Shown here: positions 18,321-27,608 of the stretch, piece after piece
Position numbering within the stretch: position 1 is the first letter of the stretch
Layout of the letters: the number at the start of each line of letters is the position of its first letter
From: Achromobacter pestifer
GTDB lineage: Bacteria; Pseudomonadota; Gammaproteobacteria; Burkholderiales; Burkholderiaceae_B
Length of the DNA: 64,000 nucleotides
Direction: 5' to 3'
Assembly (NCBI RefSeq): GCF_902859625.1
Contig: NZ_CADIJX010000001.1
Coordinates: 1,240,001-1,304,000 of the forward strand
Notes under the pieces: model-generated
The model's input: only the letters and a program-made list of their open reading frames with translations
Told to the model about the DNA's origin: nothing
The model's database searches: none
Position numbers and translations under genes: made by a program

Positions 18321-19652
18321 TTAAGTGAATAAACGCGTGAAATCGTTGAACAGCGCAAGCCCCATGAGGCCTGCCAATAAACCTATGCCGGCGCGCTGCC
18401 CGATATCGATCCACCTTGCTGGCGGCGGGCTACCCCGCACAATTTCGACGAGATAGTACAGCAGATGGCCACCATCCAGCATAGGAATGGGCAGCAAATT
18501 TAGTACGCCAAGGCTGATACTGATCAAGGCGATATAGGCGATATACGCAACAATGCCGATTCTGGCGGTCTGGCCGGCGTAATCCGCGATCGTGACGGGG
18601 CCGCTGACATTGCGCCACGACACATCGCCCGTCACCATGCGGCCCATCATGCGCAGCGAGAACCAGGCGGTATCCCACGTGCGGACGGCACCGCGCCAGA
18701 CGCTATCAAATACGCCGTAGCGCACGGTGACCATCGGGATGTCGCCACCCAGCTGGACGCCCAGGCGCCCGATTTCCTGACCGTTGACCGTTTCTGCCCT
18801 GGGCGTGACGTTCAACGAGATATTGGCGCCGTCGCGCAGCAGCGTCAGCGCCAACGTCTTGCCTGCGCTTTCCTGAATCTGCTTGACCAGCGCGCCGGTA
18901 TCCGGCGTAGGCTGACCATTCACCGCCACGATCAGATCACCCTGACGCAAGCCGGCTGCCTGCCCTTCCCCGCCATCATTGACGGCGCGCACGGCAGGCT
19001 TGGGCTGAGCCAGGCGGATGCCAGCCGCGGCCAGCGGATCCCCGCCAGACGGGTCCATCGCATTGGCTGGCAGGTTCAGTTCGCGCTGCTGAGTGGCGCC
19101 ACTGGGCGTGCTGACTTCGATTTGGGCGCGGCCGCCGGTGGCCATCACGTCCATCAGGCGCCAACGGGCGTCAGACCACGAAGCGACCTCCTGGCCATCG
19201 ATGGCCAGGATACGGTCGCCCGGGAGCAGGCCGGCGCGGGCAGCGGGCGTGTCCACGGCGGGCTGCGCAATGATCGCCTGCGGTTCGTCGGTGCCGGCCA
19301 TGTTCAGGCCGGCATACAGGAACACCGCAAGAATCAGATTGAAGATGGGGCCGGCAGCGACGATGGCGATACGCTTGCCAACGGACTTGTTATTGAACGA
19401 ACTGGCAGCCTCAGCGGCGGAGGCGCCAGGAGGCGGATCGTCCTGCATCTTGACGTAGCCGCCCAGCGGCAAGGCGGAAACCGCCCATTCCGTGCCATTG
19501 CGATCGGTGCGCCGAAGGATGACCTTGCCGAACCCCACCGAAAAACGCAGCACTTTCACGCCGCACAGGCGGGCCACCCAATAATGTCCGAGTTCATGAA
19601 AGATGATCAGGGAGCCAAGCGCAACCGCAAAGGCCAAGAGGGTGAAAAGCAT
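18321..19652 (-). CDS. rseP: Site-2 protease RseP
   Basis: A 443-residue intramembrane zinc protease. The zinc site H-E-L-G-H is at residues 19-23 in the first helix, and the N-x-x-P-x-x-x-L-D-G-G-H motif (L-L-P-I-P-M-L-D-G-G-H) is near residue 390. Two PDZ domains lie between, each with a G-L-x-x-G-D core. RseP cleaves the anti-sigma factor RseA after DegS to release sigma E, and clears signal-peptide remnants. Its position next to bamA and skp fits envelope-stress control. Confidence 0.96.
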   Translation of the reverse strand: MLFTLLAFAVALGSLIIFHELGHYWVARLCGVKVLRFSVGFGKVILRRTDRNGTEWAVSALPLGGYVKMQDDPPPGASAAEAASSFNNKSVGKRIAIVAAGPIFNLILAVFLYAGLNMAGTDEPQAIIAQPAVDTPAARAGLLPGDRILAIDGQEVASWSDARWRLMDVMATGGRAQIEVSTPSGATQQRELNLPANAMDPSGGDPLAAAGIRLAQPKPAVRAVNDGGEGQAAGLRQGDLIVAVNGQPTPDTGALVKQIQESAGKTLALTLLRDGANISLNVTPRAETVNGQEIGRLGVQLGGDIPMVTVRYGVFDSVWRGAVRTWDTAWFSLRMMGRMVTGDVSWRNVSGPVTIADYAGQTARIGIVAYIAYIALISISLGVLNLLPIPMLDGGHLLYYLVEIVRGSPPPARWIDIGQRAGIGLLAGLMGLALFNDFTRLFT

Positions 19653-19701
19653 TGGAATTGGGGTCGGAATCTAGGAAATCAGAAGCAAGCGCGGCCAGCC
19701 A

Positions 19702-20901
19702 TCAGGCCAGTCCCAGGTTACCCGCGAAGATGCGGGCCTCGGAATCCAGCGCCAGCACATCGTCAAGACTGCTGAGCGTAACAGATGCCTGCCGCGCCTG
19801 CCACTCCAGGGAGGCCTCGATGACTCTCGGAATCCAGGTATAGGCCAGCCGCCCGCCCAAAAACGCCTCGACCGCGACCTCATTGGCCGCATTGAGCGCA
19901 ACGCAGGCGGCCTGCCCCGAGCGCAACGCCGCGAAAGACAGTGCCAGACAGGGAAATCGGGCCAGATCCGGCTTTTCGAAATCCAGGCGCCCCAGACGAG
20001 TCAGGTCCAGCGGACCCACGCCACTTTCCAGCCGCTCAGGGAAACCCAGCCCGTAGGCGATCGGGGTGCGCATGTCGGGCTGGCCCAGTTGCGCCAGGAT
20101 CGAGCCATCGTCGTACTCCACCATCGAATGGACGACACTTTGGGGGTGCACCACGACCTCGATACGGTCGGCGGGCATGGCAAAGAGCCAATGCGCCTCG
20201 ATGACTTCCAGGCCCTTGTTCAGCATGGTGGCGGAATCCACCGAAATCTTGCGACCCATGCTCCAGTTGGGATGCGCGCAGGCCTGAGCCGGCGTCACCT
20301 CGTGCAAGTCTTCCAGATCGCGATTACGGAACGGCCCACCCGAGGCCGTGAGCAGCAAGCGGCGCACGCCCGGCGCGGCAGCATCAGGCGCCCCGGCCCT
20401 GCCCCCGTGCGGCATGCACTGGAAGATGGCATTGTGTTCGCTATCAATAGGAAGCAATTCGGCGCCGTTATCGCGAATAGCCTGCATGAAGAGCGAACCT
20501 GCCGCGACCAACGCCTCTTTATTTGCCAGCAGCACGCGCTTGCCGGAGCGTGCCGCGGCAAGCGCCGCCGGCAACCCGGCCGCGCCGACGATCGCGGCCA
20601 TGACCGAGTCGCACCCAGGATCTGCCGCGGTATCGGCCAGCGCCTGCGCGCCCACGCGAATCTCGGGTATTGGCTGCGTACCGGCCCAGGCGGCTTCAAA
20701 CCGCTTGCGGGCGGCCTCGTCGGGAACCACCACGACTGAGGCGCGGCTGGCCTGCGCCTGCTCAGCCAGGCGTTCCATCCGGCTGTATGCGGACAGCGCA
20801 TACACCGCCAACCTATCGGGATGGCGGGCAATCACATCCAGCGTGCTTTCACCGATCGACCCCGTCGATCCCAGCACGACGACGCGCTGAAAAGCCCTCA
20901 A
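19702..20901 (-). CDS. dxr: 1-deoxy-D-xylulose-5-phosphate reductoisomerase
   Basis: A 399-residue enzyme of the MEP isoprenoid pathway, forming 2-C-methyl-D-erythritol 4-phosphate with NADPH. The nucleotide-binding [15 protein letters not shown] is at residues 8-22. The metal/substrate region includes [12 protein letters not shown] and L-T-A-S-G-G-P-F, followed by the [15 protein letters not shown] block. Its start overlaps the cdsA stop by four bases. The product pathway supplies uppS, encoded just upstream. Confidence 0.96.
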   Translation of the reverse strand: MRAFQRVVVLGSTGSIGESTLDVIARHPDRLAVYALSAYSRMERLAEQAQASRASVVVVPDEAARKRFEAAWAGTQPIPEIRVGAQALADTAADPGCDSVMAAIVGAAGLPAALAAARSGKRVLLANKEALVAAGSLFMQAIRDNGAELLPIDSEHNAIFQCMPHGGRAGAPDAAAPGVRRLLLTASGGPFRNRDLEDLHEVTPAQACAHPNWSMGRKISVDSATMLNKGLEVIEAHWLFAMPADRIEVVVHPQSVVHSMVEYDDGSILAQLGQPDMRTPIAYGLGFPERLESGVGPLDLTRLGRLDFEKPDLARFPCLALSFAALRSGQAACVALNAANEVAVEAFLGGRLAYTWIPRVIEASLEWQARQASVTLSSLDDVLALDSEARIFAGNLGLA

Positions 20902-21755
20902 AACAACACTCCAGACAAAAGTAGCGCAAACGGCGCCACGGGAAGAATCGCGTCGATCCGGTCATAGACACCGCCATGGCCAGGCAGCAGCGTGCTGGAA
21001 TCCTTGCGGCCCGCGCGGCGCTTGAGCAGCGACTCGAACAGGTCACCCACAATGGACACGACACCCAGCAGCGCCGCGATTGGCAGCGCCAGCCAGAAAC
21101 TCCAGCGCTCGACCAGCGCATGGCCAAACGAGCCCACCCACAAGCTGGAAAGACCGATCCAGACGACGGCCCCCAACACACCAGCAATGGCGCCTTCGAT
21201 GGTTTTGCCCGGACTGACACGCGGAGCCAGTTTACGCTTGCCGAACGCGCGCCCGGCAAAATAAGCCGCAATATCCGCGACCCAGACCAGCGCCAACAGC
21301 GACACCACAAAACCCGCGCCGCGCGCGACAAACATCTGCGCCAACACGGCCCAGGCGGCAAACGCGGCCGGCACCGAGAATATCGACCAGCCCAGACTGG
21401 CGGGCGGCGCGTCGGATCGGCCACGCACCACAGCCGCCACGCCACCAAACAGCCATACCGCGGCCACGGCGGGAACCACGTAGCGCAACACCCAGACCGG
21501 ATCACGCCAGCCCGTGCGGTCGCCCGCCAGCCAGCCTGACGCCAGCGCCAGCATGCCGCCGAACAGCAGCACGGCAACACCAATGGAAATCAGGGGGGAT
21601 GGAGGTTGCGGCAGCGTCAGACGCAGCCACTCCCAATTGGCGCACGCGGCAGCCAGGGCAAGCAACGCGACAAACCACCAGGGGTTGGCGCTGATCATCG
21701 CGGCGGCCAGAATGGCCAACAGAATGACGGCGGTAACGATACGCTGACCCAACAT
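20898..21755 (-). CDS. cdsA: Phosphatidate cytidylyltransferase
   Basis: A 285-residue polytopic membrane enzyme (about eight helices) making CDP-diacylglycerol from phosphatidate and CTP. The family signature near the C-terminus is visible: [20 protein letters not shown] followed by G-V-Y-D-R. It is located between uppS and dxr as in most proteobacteria. Confidence 0.95.
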   Translation of the reverse strand: MLGQRIVTAVILLAILAAAMISANPWWFVALLALAAACANWEWLRLTLPQPPSPLISIGVAVLLFGGMLALASGWLAGDRTGWRDPVWVLRYVVPAVAAVWLFGGVAAVVRGRSDAPPASLGWSIFSVPAAFAAWAVLAQMFVARGAGFVVSLLALVWVADIAAYFAGRAFGKRKLAPRVSPGKTIEGAIAGVLGAVVWIGLSSLWVGSFGHALVERWSFWLALPIAALLGVVSIVGDLFESLLKRRAGRKDSSTLLPGHGGVYDRIDAILPVAPFALLLSGVLF

Positions 21756-21806
21756 ATGACGGTCTCCTCGGGTGCTGCTCTGGAAAGACGCTTGTCGCCG
21801 TCCGGT

Positions 21807-22571
21807 TTACTGCGCGCCGTCTTCGCTGACTTGCGCGCTGGTGCGGCCGAAACGGCGTTCGCGGGTGCGATACCAGTCAAAAGCCGCTTGCAGCTCCGCC
21901 GCGCCGAAATCCGGCCAATAGCGATCCGTGAAGTAGAACTCCGCGTAGGCCATCTGCCAGATCAGGAAATTGGAAATGCGCTGTTCACCGCCCGTGCGGA
22001 TGAACAGATCGGGTTCGGGCGCCCAGGACATGGAGAGATGTCGGGCCAGGCGCTCTTCGTTCACCATCTCAGGCTGGCTGGCCAGCGCCGGCTCGGCGGC
22101 CAGCATCGCGCGGGTGGCCTGCAAGATGTCCCAGCGGCCACCGTAGTTGGCGGCAACGGTCAGATGCAGGCGGTCATTGTGCGCGGTGCGCTCTTGCGCG
22201 GCGAAAATGAGTTCCTGCAAGCGGGGCTCGAAAGCGCTCAGGTCGCCGATCACGTGCAGCCGTACGCCCTGCTCGTCCAGCTTGCCGATCTCGCGCTCCA
22301 GCGCCTGCACGAACAGGCGCATCAACAGCGAGACTTCCTCGGCGGGCCGGCGCCAGTTCTCGGAACTGAACGCGAACAGCGTCAAATAACGCACGCCGGC
22401 ACGGCCACAGGCCTCGACAACACGGCGCACCGCCTGCACACCCTTGGCGTGCCCAGCCGTGCGGGGCAGCAGCCGACGAGTCGCCCACCGGCCATTGCCA
22501 TCCATGATGATGGCAACATGCTCGGGAATGTCGCGAGTATCGGGAACCGCCTGGGTCGAACTGGTTGCCAT
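21807..22571 (-). CDS. uppS: Isoprenyl (undecaprenyl) diphosphate synthase
   Basis: A 254-residue cis-prenyltransferase providing the lipid carrier for peptidoglycan and O-antigen. The signature [13 protein letters not shown] at residues 18-30 includes the catalytic Asp24. Later blocks [14 protein letters not shown] and [15 protein letters not shown] are also typical. The 176-base gap to frr carries an imperfect hairpin but no T-run. Confidence 0.96.
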   Translation of the reverse strand: MATSSTQAVPDTRDIPEHVAIIMDGNGRWATRRLLPRTAGHAKGVQAVRRVVEACGRAGVRYLTLFAFSSENWRRPAEEVSLLMRLFVQALEREIGKLDEQGVRLHVIGDLSAFEPRLQELIFAAQERTAHNDRLHLTVAANYGGRWDILQATRAMLAAEPALASQPEMVNEERLARHLSMSWAPEPDLFIRTGGEQRISNFLIWQMAYAEFYFTDRYWPDFGAAELQAAFDWYRTRERRFGRTSAQVSEDGAQ

Positions 22572-22747
22572 GGGCTGGAGCTACGCGCGGAGGGCCGGCG
22601 AAAATCAGAAATACGGGAGAAAAACCTGCGCCGTCGTTCCATTGCTGCATAAGGGTGCTGCGGGGCAATGGAAAGGACGGCGCATAGGCAGGAAATCCTG
22701 ACGCCGGAGCAGAACGGCCATGCCGTCCGCTCCAGGGCGATCTGGAA

Positions 22748-23308
22748 TTATACGGTCATGATTTCCGCTTCTTTCTGGACGACCATCTTGTCGATGTCGG
22801 CCACGGCACGATCGGTCAACTTCTGGACGTCGTCCTGCGAACGACGTTCGTCGTCCTCGGAGATTTCCTTGTCCTTGACCAACTTCTTCAATGCTTCGTT
22901 CGCTTCGCGGCGCAGGTTGCGCACGGCGATCTTGGCATCTTCGCCTTCGCTACGGACCACTTTGGTCAGGTCGCGGCGGCGCTCTTCCGTCAGGGCCGGC
23001 ATCGGCACACGGATGGTGTCGCCCATCGAAATGGGGTTCAGACCCAGGTCCGATTCACGGATGGCCTTTTCGATCGGGCCTGCCATCTGCTTTTCGTAGG
23101 GCTGCACGCTAAGGGTGCGAGCGTCCACGAGGTTCACGTTGGCGACTTGCCCAACCGGCACCGGGGAACCGTAATAGTCGACCTGAACGTGATCCAGGAT
23201 GCCAGTATGGGCGCGACCCGTGCGGATCTTGCCCAGGTTGATCTTGAGCGTATCAAGCGACTTGGCCATTCTGGCATCGGCGGACTTGCGGATTTCTGCG
23301 GCGCTCAT
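22748..23308 (-). CDS. frr: Ribosome recycling factor
   Basis: A 186-residue RRF, within the standard length of about 185. It has the three-helix bundle sequence features [15 protein letters not shown] near residue 30, [14 protein letters not shown], and the C-terminal basic and acidic helices. With EF-G it splits post-termination ribosomes. It follows pyrH by 15 bases in the conserved rpsB-tsf-pyrH-frr order. Confidence 0.97.
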   Translation of the reverse strand: MSAAEIRKSADARMAKSLDTLKINLGKIRTGRAHTGILDHVQVDYYGSPVPVGQVANVNLVDARTLSVQPYEKQMAGPIEKAIRESDLGLNPISMGDTIRVPMPALTEERRRDLTKVVRSEGEDAKIAVRNLRREANEALKKLVKDKEISEDDERRSQDDVQKLTDRAVADIDKMVVQKEAEIMTV

Positions 23309-23323
23309 GGAATTTCCTTTTCT

Positions 23324-24127
<804 letters not shown>

Positions 24128-24138
24128 CTACCGTGAGG

Positions 24139-25017
24139 TCAGGCGACGCCAGCGGCGGCGGCTGCAACCTCAGCGGCGAAGTCGCTGGTCTTCTTCTCGA
24201 TACCTTCGCCGACAACAAACAGCACGAACTTGGTGATCGAAGCGCCCTTTTCCTTCAGGTGCTGCTCAACCGTGTGCTTGTCGTTCTTGACGAACGGCTG
24301 CGACAACAGGGTCACTTCCTTCAGGAACTTCGCAACCGAACCTTCGACCATCTTGGCGACGATTTCAGCCGGCTTGCCCGATTCAGCAGCCTTCTGCTCG
24401 GCAACCGAGCGCTCGGCGGCGATGTCGGCCGGGTTCACGCCGTCAGCGTTCAAGGCCTTGGGCTTGGTGGCGGCGATGTGCATCGCCAGATCCTTGCCCA
24501 CTTCCTCGGCGCCCGAGTATTCCACCAGCACGCCGATGCGGCCGCCGTGCACGTAGCTGGCCAGCGCGTTCGGGGTCTCGATGCGCTCGAAGCGGCGGAT
24601 CGAGATGTTTTCGCCGATCTTGCCGATCAGGGCGGTGCGGGTCGTTTCAACGGTGCCTTCGCCGTACGGCAGCGCCGACAGAGCGGCCACGTCGGCCGGG
24701 TTCTGCGTGGCGACCAGTTCGGCCAGCTTGTTCACGAAGCCAACGAAGTCGTCGTTCTTGGCGACAAAGTCGGTTTCGCAGTTGATTTCGATCACGGCGC
24801 CTTGCTTGGCGTCGGCGGAGATGAACAGACCGATCAGGCCCTCGGCGGTGACGCGGGCAGCGGCCTTGCTGGCCTTGTTGCCCAGCTTGACGCGCAGGAT
24901 TTCCTCGGCACGAGCCAGGTCGCCGTCGGCTTCCGTCAGGGCCTTCTTGCACTCCATCATGGGCGCGTCGGTCTTCTCGCGCAGTTCCTTGACCAGGGCA
25001 GCGGTAATTTCAGCCAT
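24139..25017 (-). CDS. tsf: Elongation factor Ts
   Basis: A 292-residue EF-Ts, the guanine nucleotide exchange factor for EF-Tu. The N-terminal [19 protein letters not shown] is the family signature. The core has [13 protein letters not shown] and the C-terminal part L-L-S-Q-P-F-V-K-N. It follows rpsB after a 179-base spacer with two hairpins, unusually long but typical of ribosomal operons under internal control. Confidence 0.97.
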   Translation of the reverse strand: MAEITAALVKELREKTDAPMMECKKALTEADGDLARAEEILRVKLGNKASKAAARVTAEGLIGLFISADAKQGAVIEINCETDFVAKNDDFVGFVNKLAELVATQNPADVAALSALPYGEGTVETTRTALIGKIGENISIRRFERIETPNALASYVHGGRIGVLVEYSGAEEVGKDLAMHIAATKPKALNADGVNPADIAAERSVAEQKAAESGKPAEIVAKMVEGSVAKFLKEVTLLSQPFVKNDKHTVEQHLKEKGASITKFVLFVVGEGIEKKTSDFAAEVAAAAAGVA

Positions 25018-25083
25018 GTTTGCTCCAATTTTTGCTAAGACACGCCCCGGCTCGCCGGGGCAGTGATTTGATTCGATGGGACG

Positions 25084-25166
25084 CCCGCGTTTCGCGGGTT
25101 CGGAAGATGGGAGCCCACCTTCGCAGTGCCGGCGAGGCGGGAGCGGACCTGTTCAGGGCCGCTCCC
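25084..25166 (-). other. Two hairpins in the rpsB-tsf spacer
   Basis: CCCGCG at 25084-25089 pairs with CGCGGG at 25093-25098. GGGAGCGG at 25139-25146 pairs with CCGCTCCC at 25159-25166. Neither is followed by a T-run on the minus strand, so partial termination, RNA processing or translational control is as likely as full termination. Confidence 0.5.
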
Positions 25167-25196
25167 AGACACTAACCGCCGGACATGACAGCAGGC

Positions 25197-25946
25197 TTAG
25201 GCCTGGTTGTCCTGCACTTCGACGAACTCTTCCTGACCTTCACCCGACTCTTCGACCAGACCGTTCATGTTCTGTTCGCGGCCTTCCAGCACGGCGTCGG
25301 CGATGCCCTTGGCGTACAGCGCGATGGCCTTGGCCGAGTCATCGTTACCCGGGATGACGTAGTCGATACCGTCGGGCGAGTGGTTGGTGTCAACCACGGC
25401 CACGACCGGGATGCCCAGCGTCTTGGCTTCGGCGATGGCGATCTTGTGGTAGCCGACGTCGATGACGAACATGGCGTCAGGCAGACCGTTCATGTCCTTG
25501 ATGCCGCCGATCGACTTGTTCAGCTTGTCCAGTTCGCGTTGGAACAGCAGACCTTCCTTCTTGATCATGCGCTCGGCGCCGCCTTCGGCGACAACGACTT
25601 CCATGTCCTTCAGGCGCTTGACCGAGGTCTTGACCGTCTTGAAGTTGGTCAGCATGCCGCCGAGCCAGCGGGCGTCGACGAAGGGCATGCCGCAACGGGA
25701 GGCTTCGGAGGCAACCAGATCACGCGCAGCGCGCTTGGTGCCAACAAACAGGATGTTGCCGCCGCGAGCAGCCAGCTGCTTCACGAACTTGGTGGCTTCC
25801 TGGTACTTATCAACCGTCTTTTCCAGGTTGATGATGTGAATCTTGTTGCGGTGACCGAAGATGTACTGAGCCATCTTGGGGTTCCAGTAACGGGTTTGGT
25901 GACCGAAGTGGACACCCGCTTCCAGCATTTCGCGCATCAAAGACAT
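25197..25946 (-). CDS. rpsB: 30S ribosomal protein S2
   Basis: A 249-residue S2 beginning [20 protein letters not shown], followed by W-N-P-K-M and [12 protein letters not shown]. It ends with an acidic Glu/Gln-rich tail ([11 protein letters not shown]). I chose the ATG at 25946 because TTGGAG is six bases upstream; a start four codons earlier is possible but would bury the RBS. It is the first gene of the minus-strand block. Confidence 0.97.
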   Translation of the reverse strand: MSLMREMLEAGVHFGHQTRYWNPKMAQYIFGHRNKIHIINLEKTVDKYQEATKFVKQLAARGGNILFVGTKRAARDLVASEASRCGMPFVDARWLGGMLTNFKTVKTSVKRLKDMEVVVAEGGAERMIKKEGLLFQRELDKLNKSIGGIKDMNGLPDAMFVIDVGYHKIAIAEAKTLGIPVVAVVDTNHSPDGIDYVIPGNDDSAKAIALYAKGIADAVLEGREQNMNGLVEESGEGQEEFVEVQDNQA

Positions 25947-26767
25947 GTAATTCTCCAAGGGTTGATTTCTTGCGCCGCACCTGCATCAGCATCTGGCTGA
26001 CACCCTGGGTGGTGTTGCGCGCGATTTCCCGCGACATGCGGGATGGACTACATTTTAACCGGGCCGACCGATCACTGCTGCAATTACTGCCGCTGCAACT
26101 ATTGCTGCTGCGATAAACCCAGACGGCCGCCACGACGAAAACCTTGCACTGCATACTTGCACCGCACTTAACCCAGACCCACCAGGAATTTCCTGGAAGT
26201 TTCTGGCGGAAGTGGCTTCCGGGCTTCTTTCGGGTTTCTCACGACCCCCAAAAGTTACCTGCCAAGCGCACCCGGACCTGTTTTGTTGGCAGCGAAATCC
26301 AGCTCTTCGCGTCTGGCCTTTCAGCCTGGCGCGCATCAGATCGCCGGGGCATTTCTTAAGAAAACACACGTGCTTTCAAGAACTTAAACCGACATCCATA
26401 CCGAACCTGCATCGCCGCTCTAAAACATGACCAAGCTTACAAGCACGCCGTGCCCCAGCGCAGGATCAGTCCATGCCGCCCACTTGCCCGTTGCTGCCAG
26501 CACCCGCTCTCACCATCCCAGAACCTGACAACCTGCCCGATTTCGCTCCACAACCTTCGCTTGCGGTGAAACTTGAGGGCCAATCGCCGATCTCATGGCA
26601 TGGATCGCGTGGGTACCATCAACATCAGAAAAGGGGCAGCCAAGCCCAATCTTTCCGCCGGGATCGGCTCTTGCCGTAACCCGATTGCTCCCCAAAATTT
26701 TGGGGAAGCCTATAATTCTACTATTCTTTCAAGCAGACATTCAAGCGAGAGATCGCCAAGTTACTCC
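25947..26767. other. Long intergenic region between rpsB and map
   Basis: About 820 bases without a convincing gene; the short open frames here have no start signals or recognisable products. It contains the rpsB leader with a hairpin at 26027-26043 (TCCCGC/GCGGGA), a candidate rpsB -10 element (TAAAAT on the minus strand, 26057-26052), and a tract rich in CTG/TGC triplets at 26074-26114. A perfect palindrome and a TATAAT near 26690-26716 face map. The rest shows nothing I can name. Its size, next to a ribosomal protein gene, leaves room for a small RNA or a long regulatory leader. Confidence 0.6.
26690..26716 (+). promoter_or_regulatory. Candidate map promoter with a perfect 16-bp palindrome
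   Basis: CCCCAAAATTTTGGGG at 26690-26705 is a perfect palindrome, ending five bases before a perfect TATAAT (26711-26716), about 50 bases ahead of the map ATG. No good -35 sits at 17 bases; TTGCTC at 26685-26690 would give a 20-base spacer that includes most of the palindrome. A regulator-dependent promoter is plausible. Confidence 0.5.
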
Positions 26768-27589
26768 ATGGGCACAATTACCAACCCGGCCGACCTGGCC
26801 AAAATGCGCGCCGCCTGCCAGGACGCCGCCAAAGTTCTCGATTTCATCACCCCCCACGTGAAGCCGGGTGTAACAACCGGAGAGCTGGACCGCCTCTGCC
26901 TGGAATACCTGACTGACGAACTGAAAGTGAAGTCCGCCACCGTGGGCTATGCCCCGCCGGGCTATCCCCCCTTCACCGGCGCCATCTGTACGTCCGTGAA
27001 CCACCAGGTTTGCCACGGCATTCCCGGCGACAAGGTGCTGAAAAACGGCGATTCGCTCAATATCGACGTCACCATCATCAAGGATGGCTGGTTCGGCGAC
27101 ACCAGCCGCATGTACGCGGTGGGCGAGCAATCCATTCTGTCGCGCCGCCTGACCGACATCACCTTTGAATGCATGTGGAAAGGCATCCAGCAGGTGAAAA
27201 ACGGCGCCACGCTGGGCGATGTGGGCCATGCCATCCAGAAACACGCGGAATCCAACGGCTTTTCGGTCGTCCGCGAGTTCTGCGGCCACGGCATCGGCCA
27301 ACGCTTCCATGAAGATCCGCAGGTGCTGCACTACGGCAAGCCCGGCACGGGCGTGAAATTGGTGACGGGCATGCTCTTCACCATTGAACCCATGATCAAC
27401 GCCGGCCGGCGCGAGATCCGCCAGTTGTCCGACGGCTGGACGGTTGTGACCCGCGATCACAGCCTGTCGGCGCAATGGGAGCATGCTGTATGTGTAACCG
27501 AAACCGGTTACGAGGTGCTGACCCTCTCTCCGGGCATGCCGCAACCCCCGGCCTTCATCACCGAGCCCATCATCATCCCCGCCGTCTAA
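26768..27589 (+). CDS. map: Methionine aminopeptidase, type I
   Basis: A 273-residue pita-bread-fold metalloprotease that removes N-terminal Met. Metal ligands are visible in N-I-D-V-T and G-D-T-S-R-M (two Asp), C-G-H-G-I-G-Q-R-F-H-E (His), F-T-I-E-P-M-I (Glu) and W-E-H-A-V-C-V-T-E (Glu). I chose the ATG at 26768 (M-G-T-I-T-N-P-A-D-L) because homology begins there; the frame is open further upstream but contains the promoter-like region. It is divergent from rpsB and 19 bases ahead of glnD. Confidence 0.96.
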   Translation: MGTITNPADLAKMRAACQDAAKVLDFITPHVKPGVTTGELDRLCLEYLTDELKVKSATVGYAPPGYPPFTGAICTSVNHQVCHGIPGDKVLKNGDSLNIDVTIIKDGWFGDTSRMYAVGEQSILSRRLTDITFECMWKGIQQVKNGATLGDVGHAIQKHAESNGFSVVREFCGHGIGQRFHEDPQVLHYGKPGTGVKLVTGMLFTIEPMINAGRREIRQLSDGWTVVTRDHSLSAQWEHAVCVTETGYEVLTLSPGMPQPPAFITEPIIIPAV

Positions 27590-27608
27590 GGCCCAGTCGC
27601 CCGCCACC

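Noticed and set aside
26055..26369. Short open frames in the rpsB-map gap as possible small genes
   Set aside because: Overlapping frames on both strands, no RBS, no hydrophobic or domain pattern, and they cover promoter-like elements.
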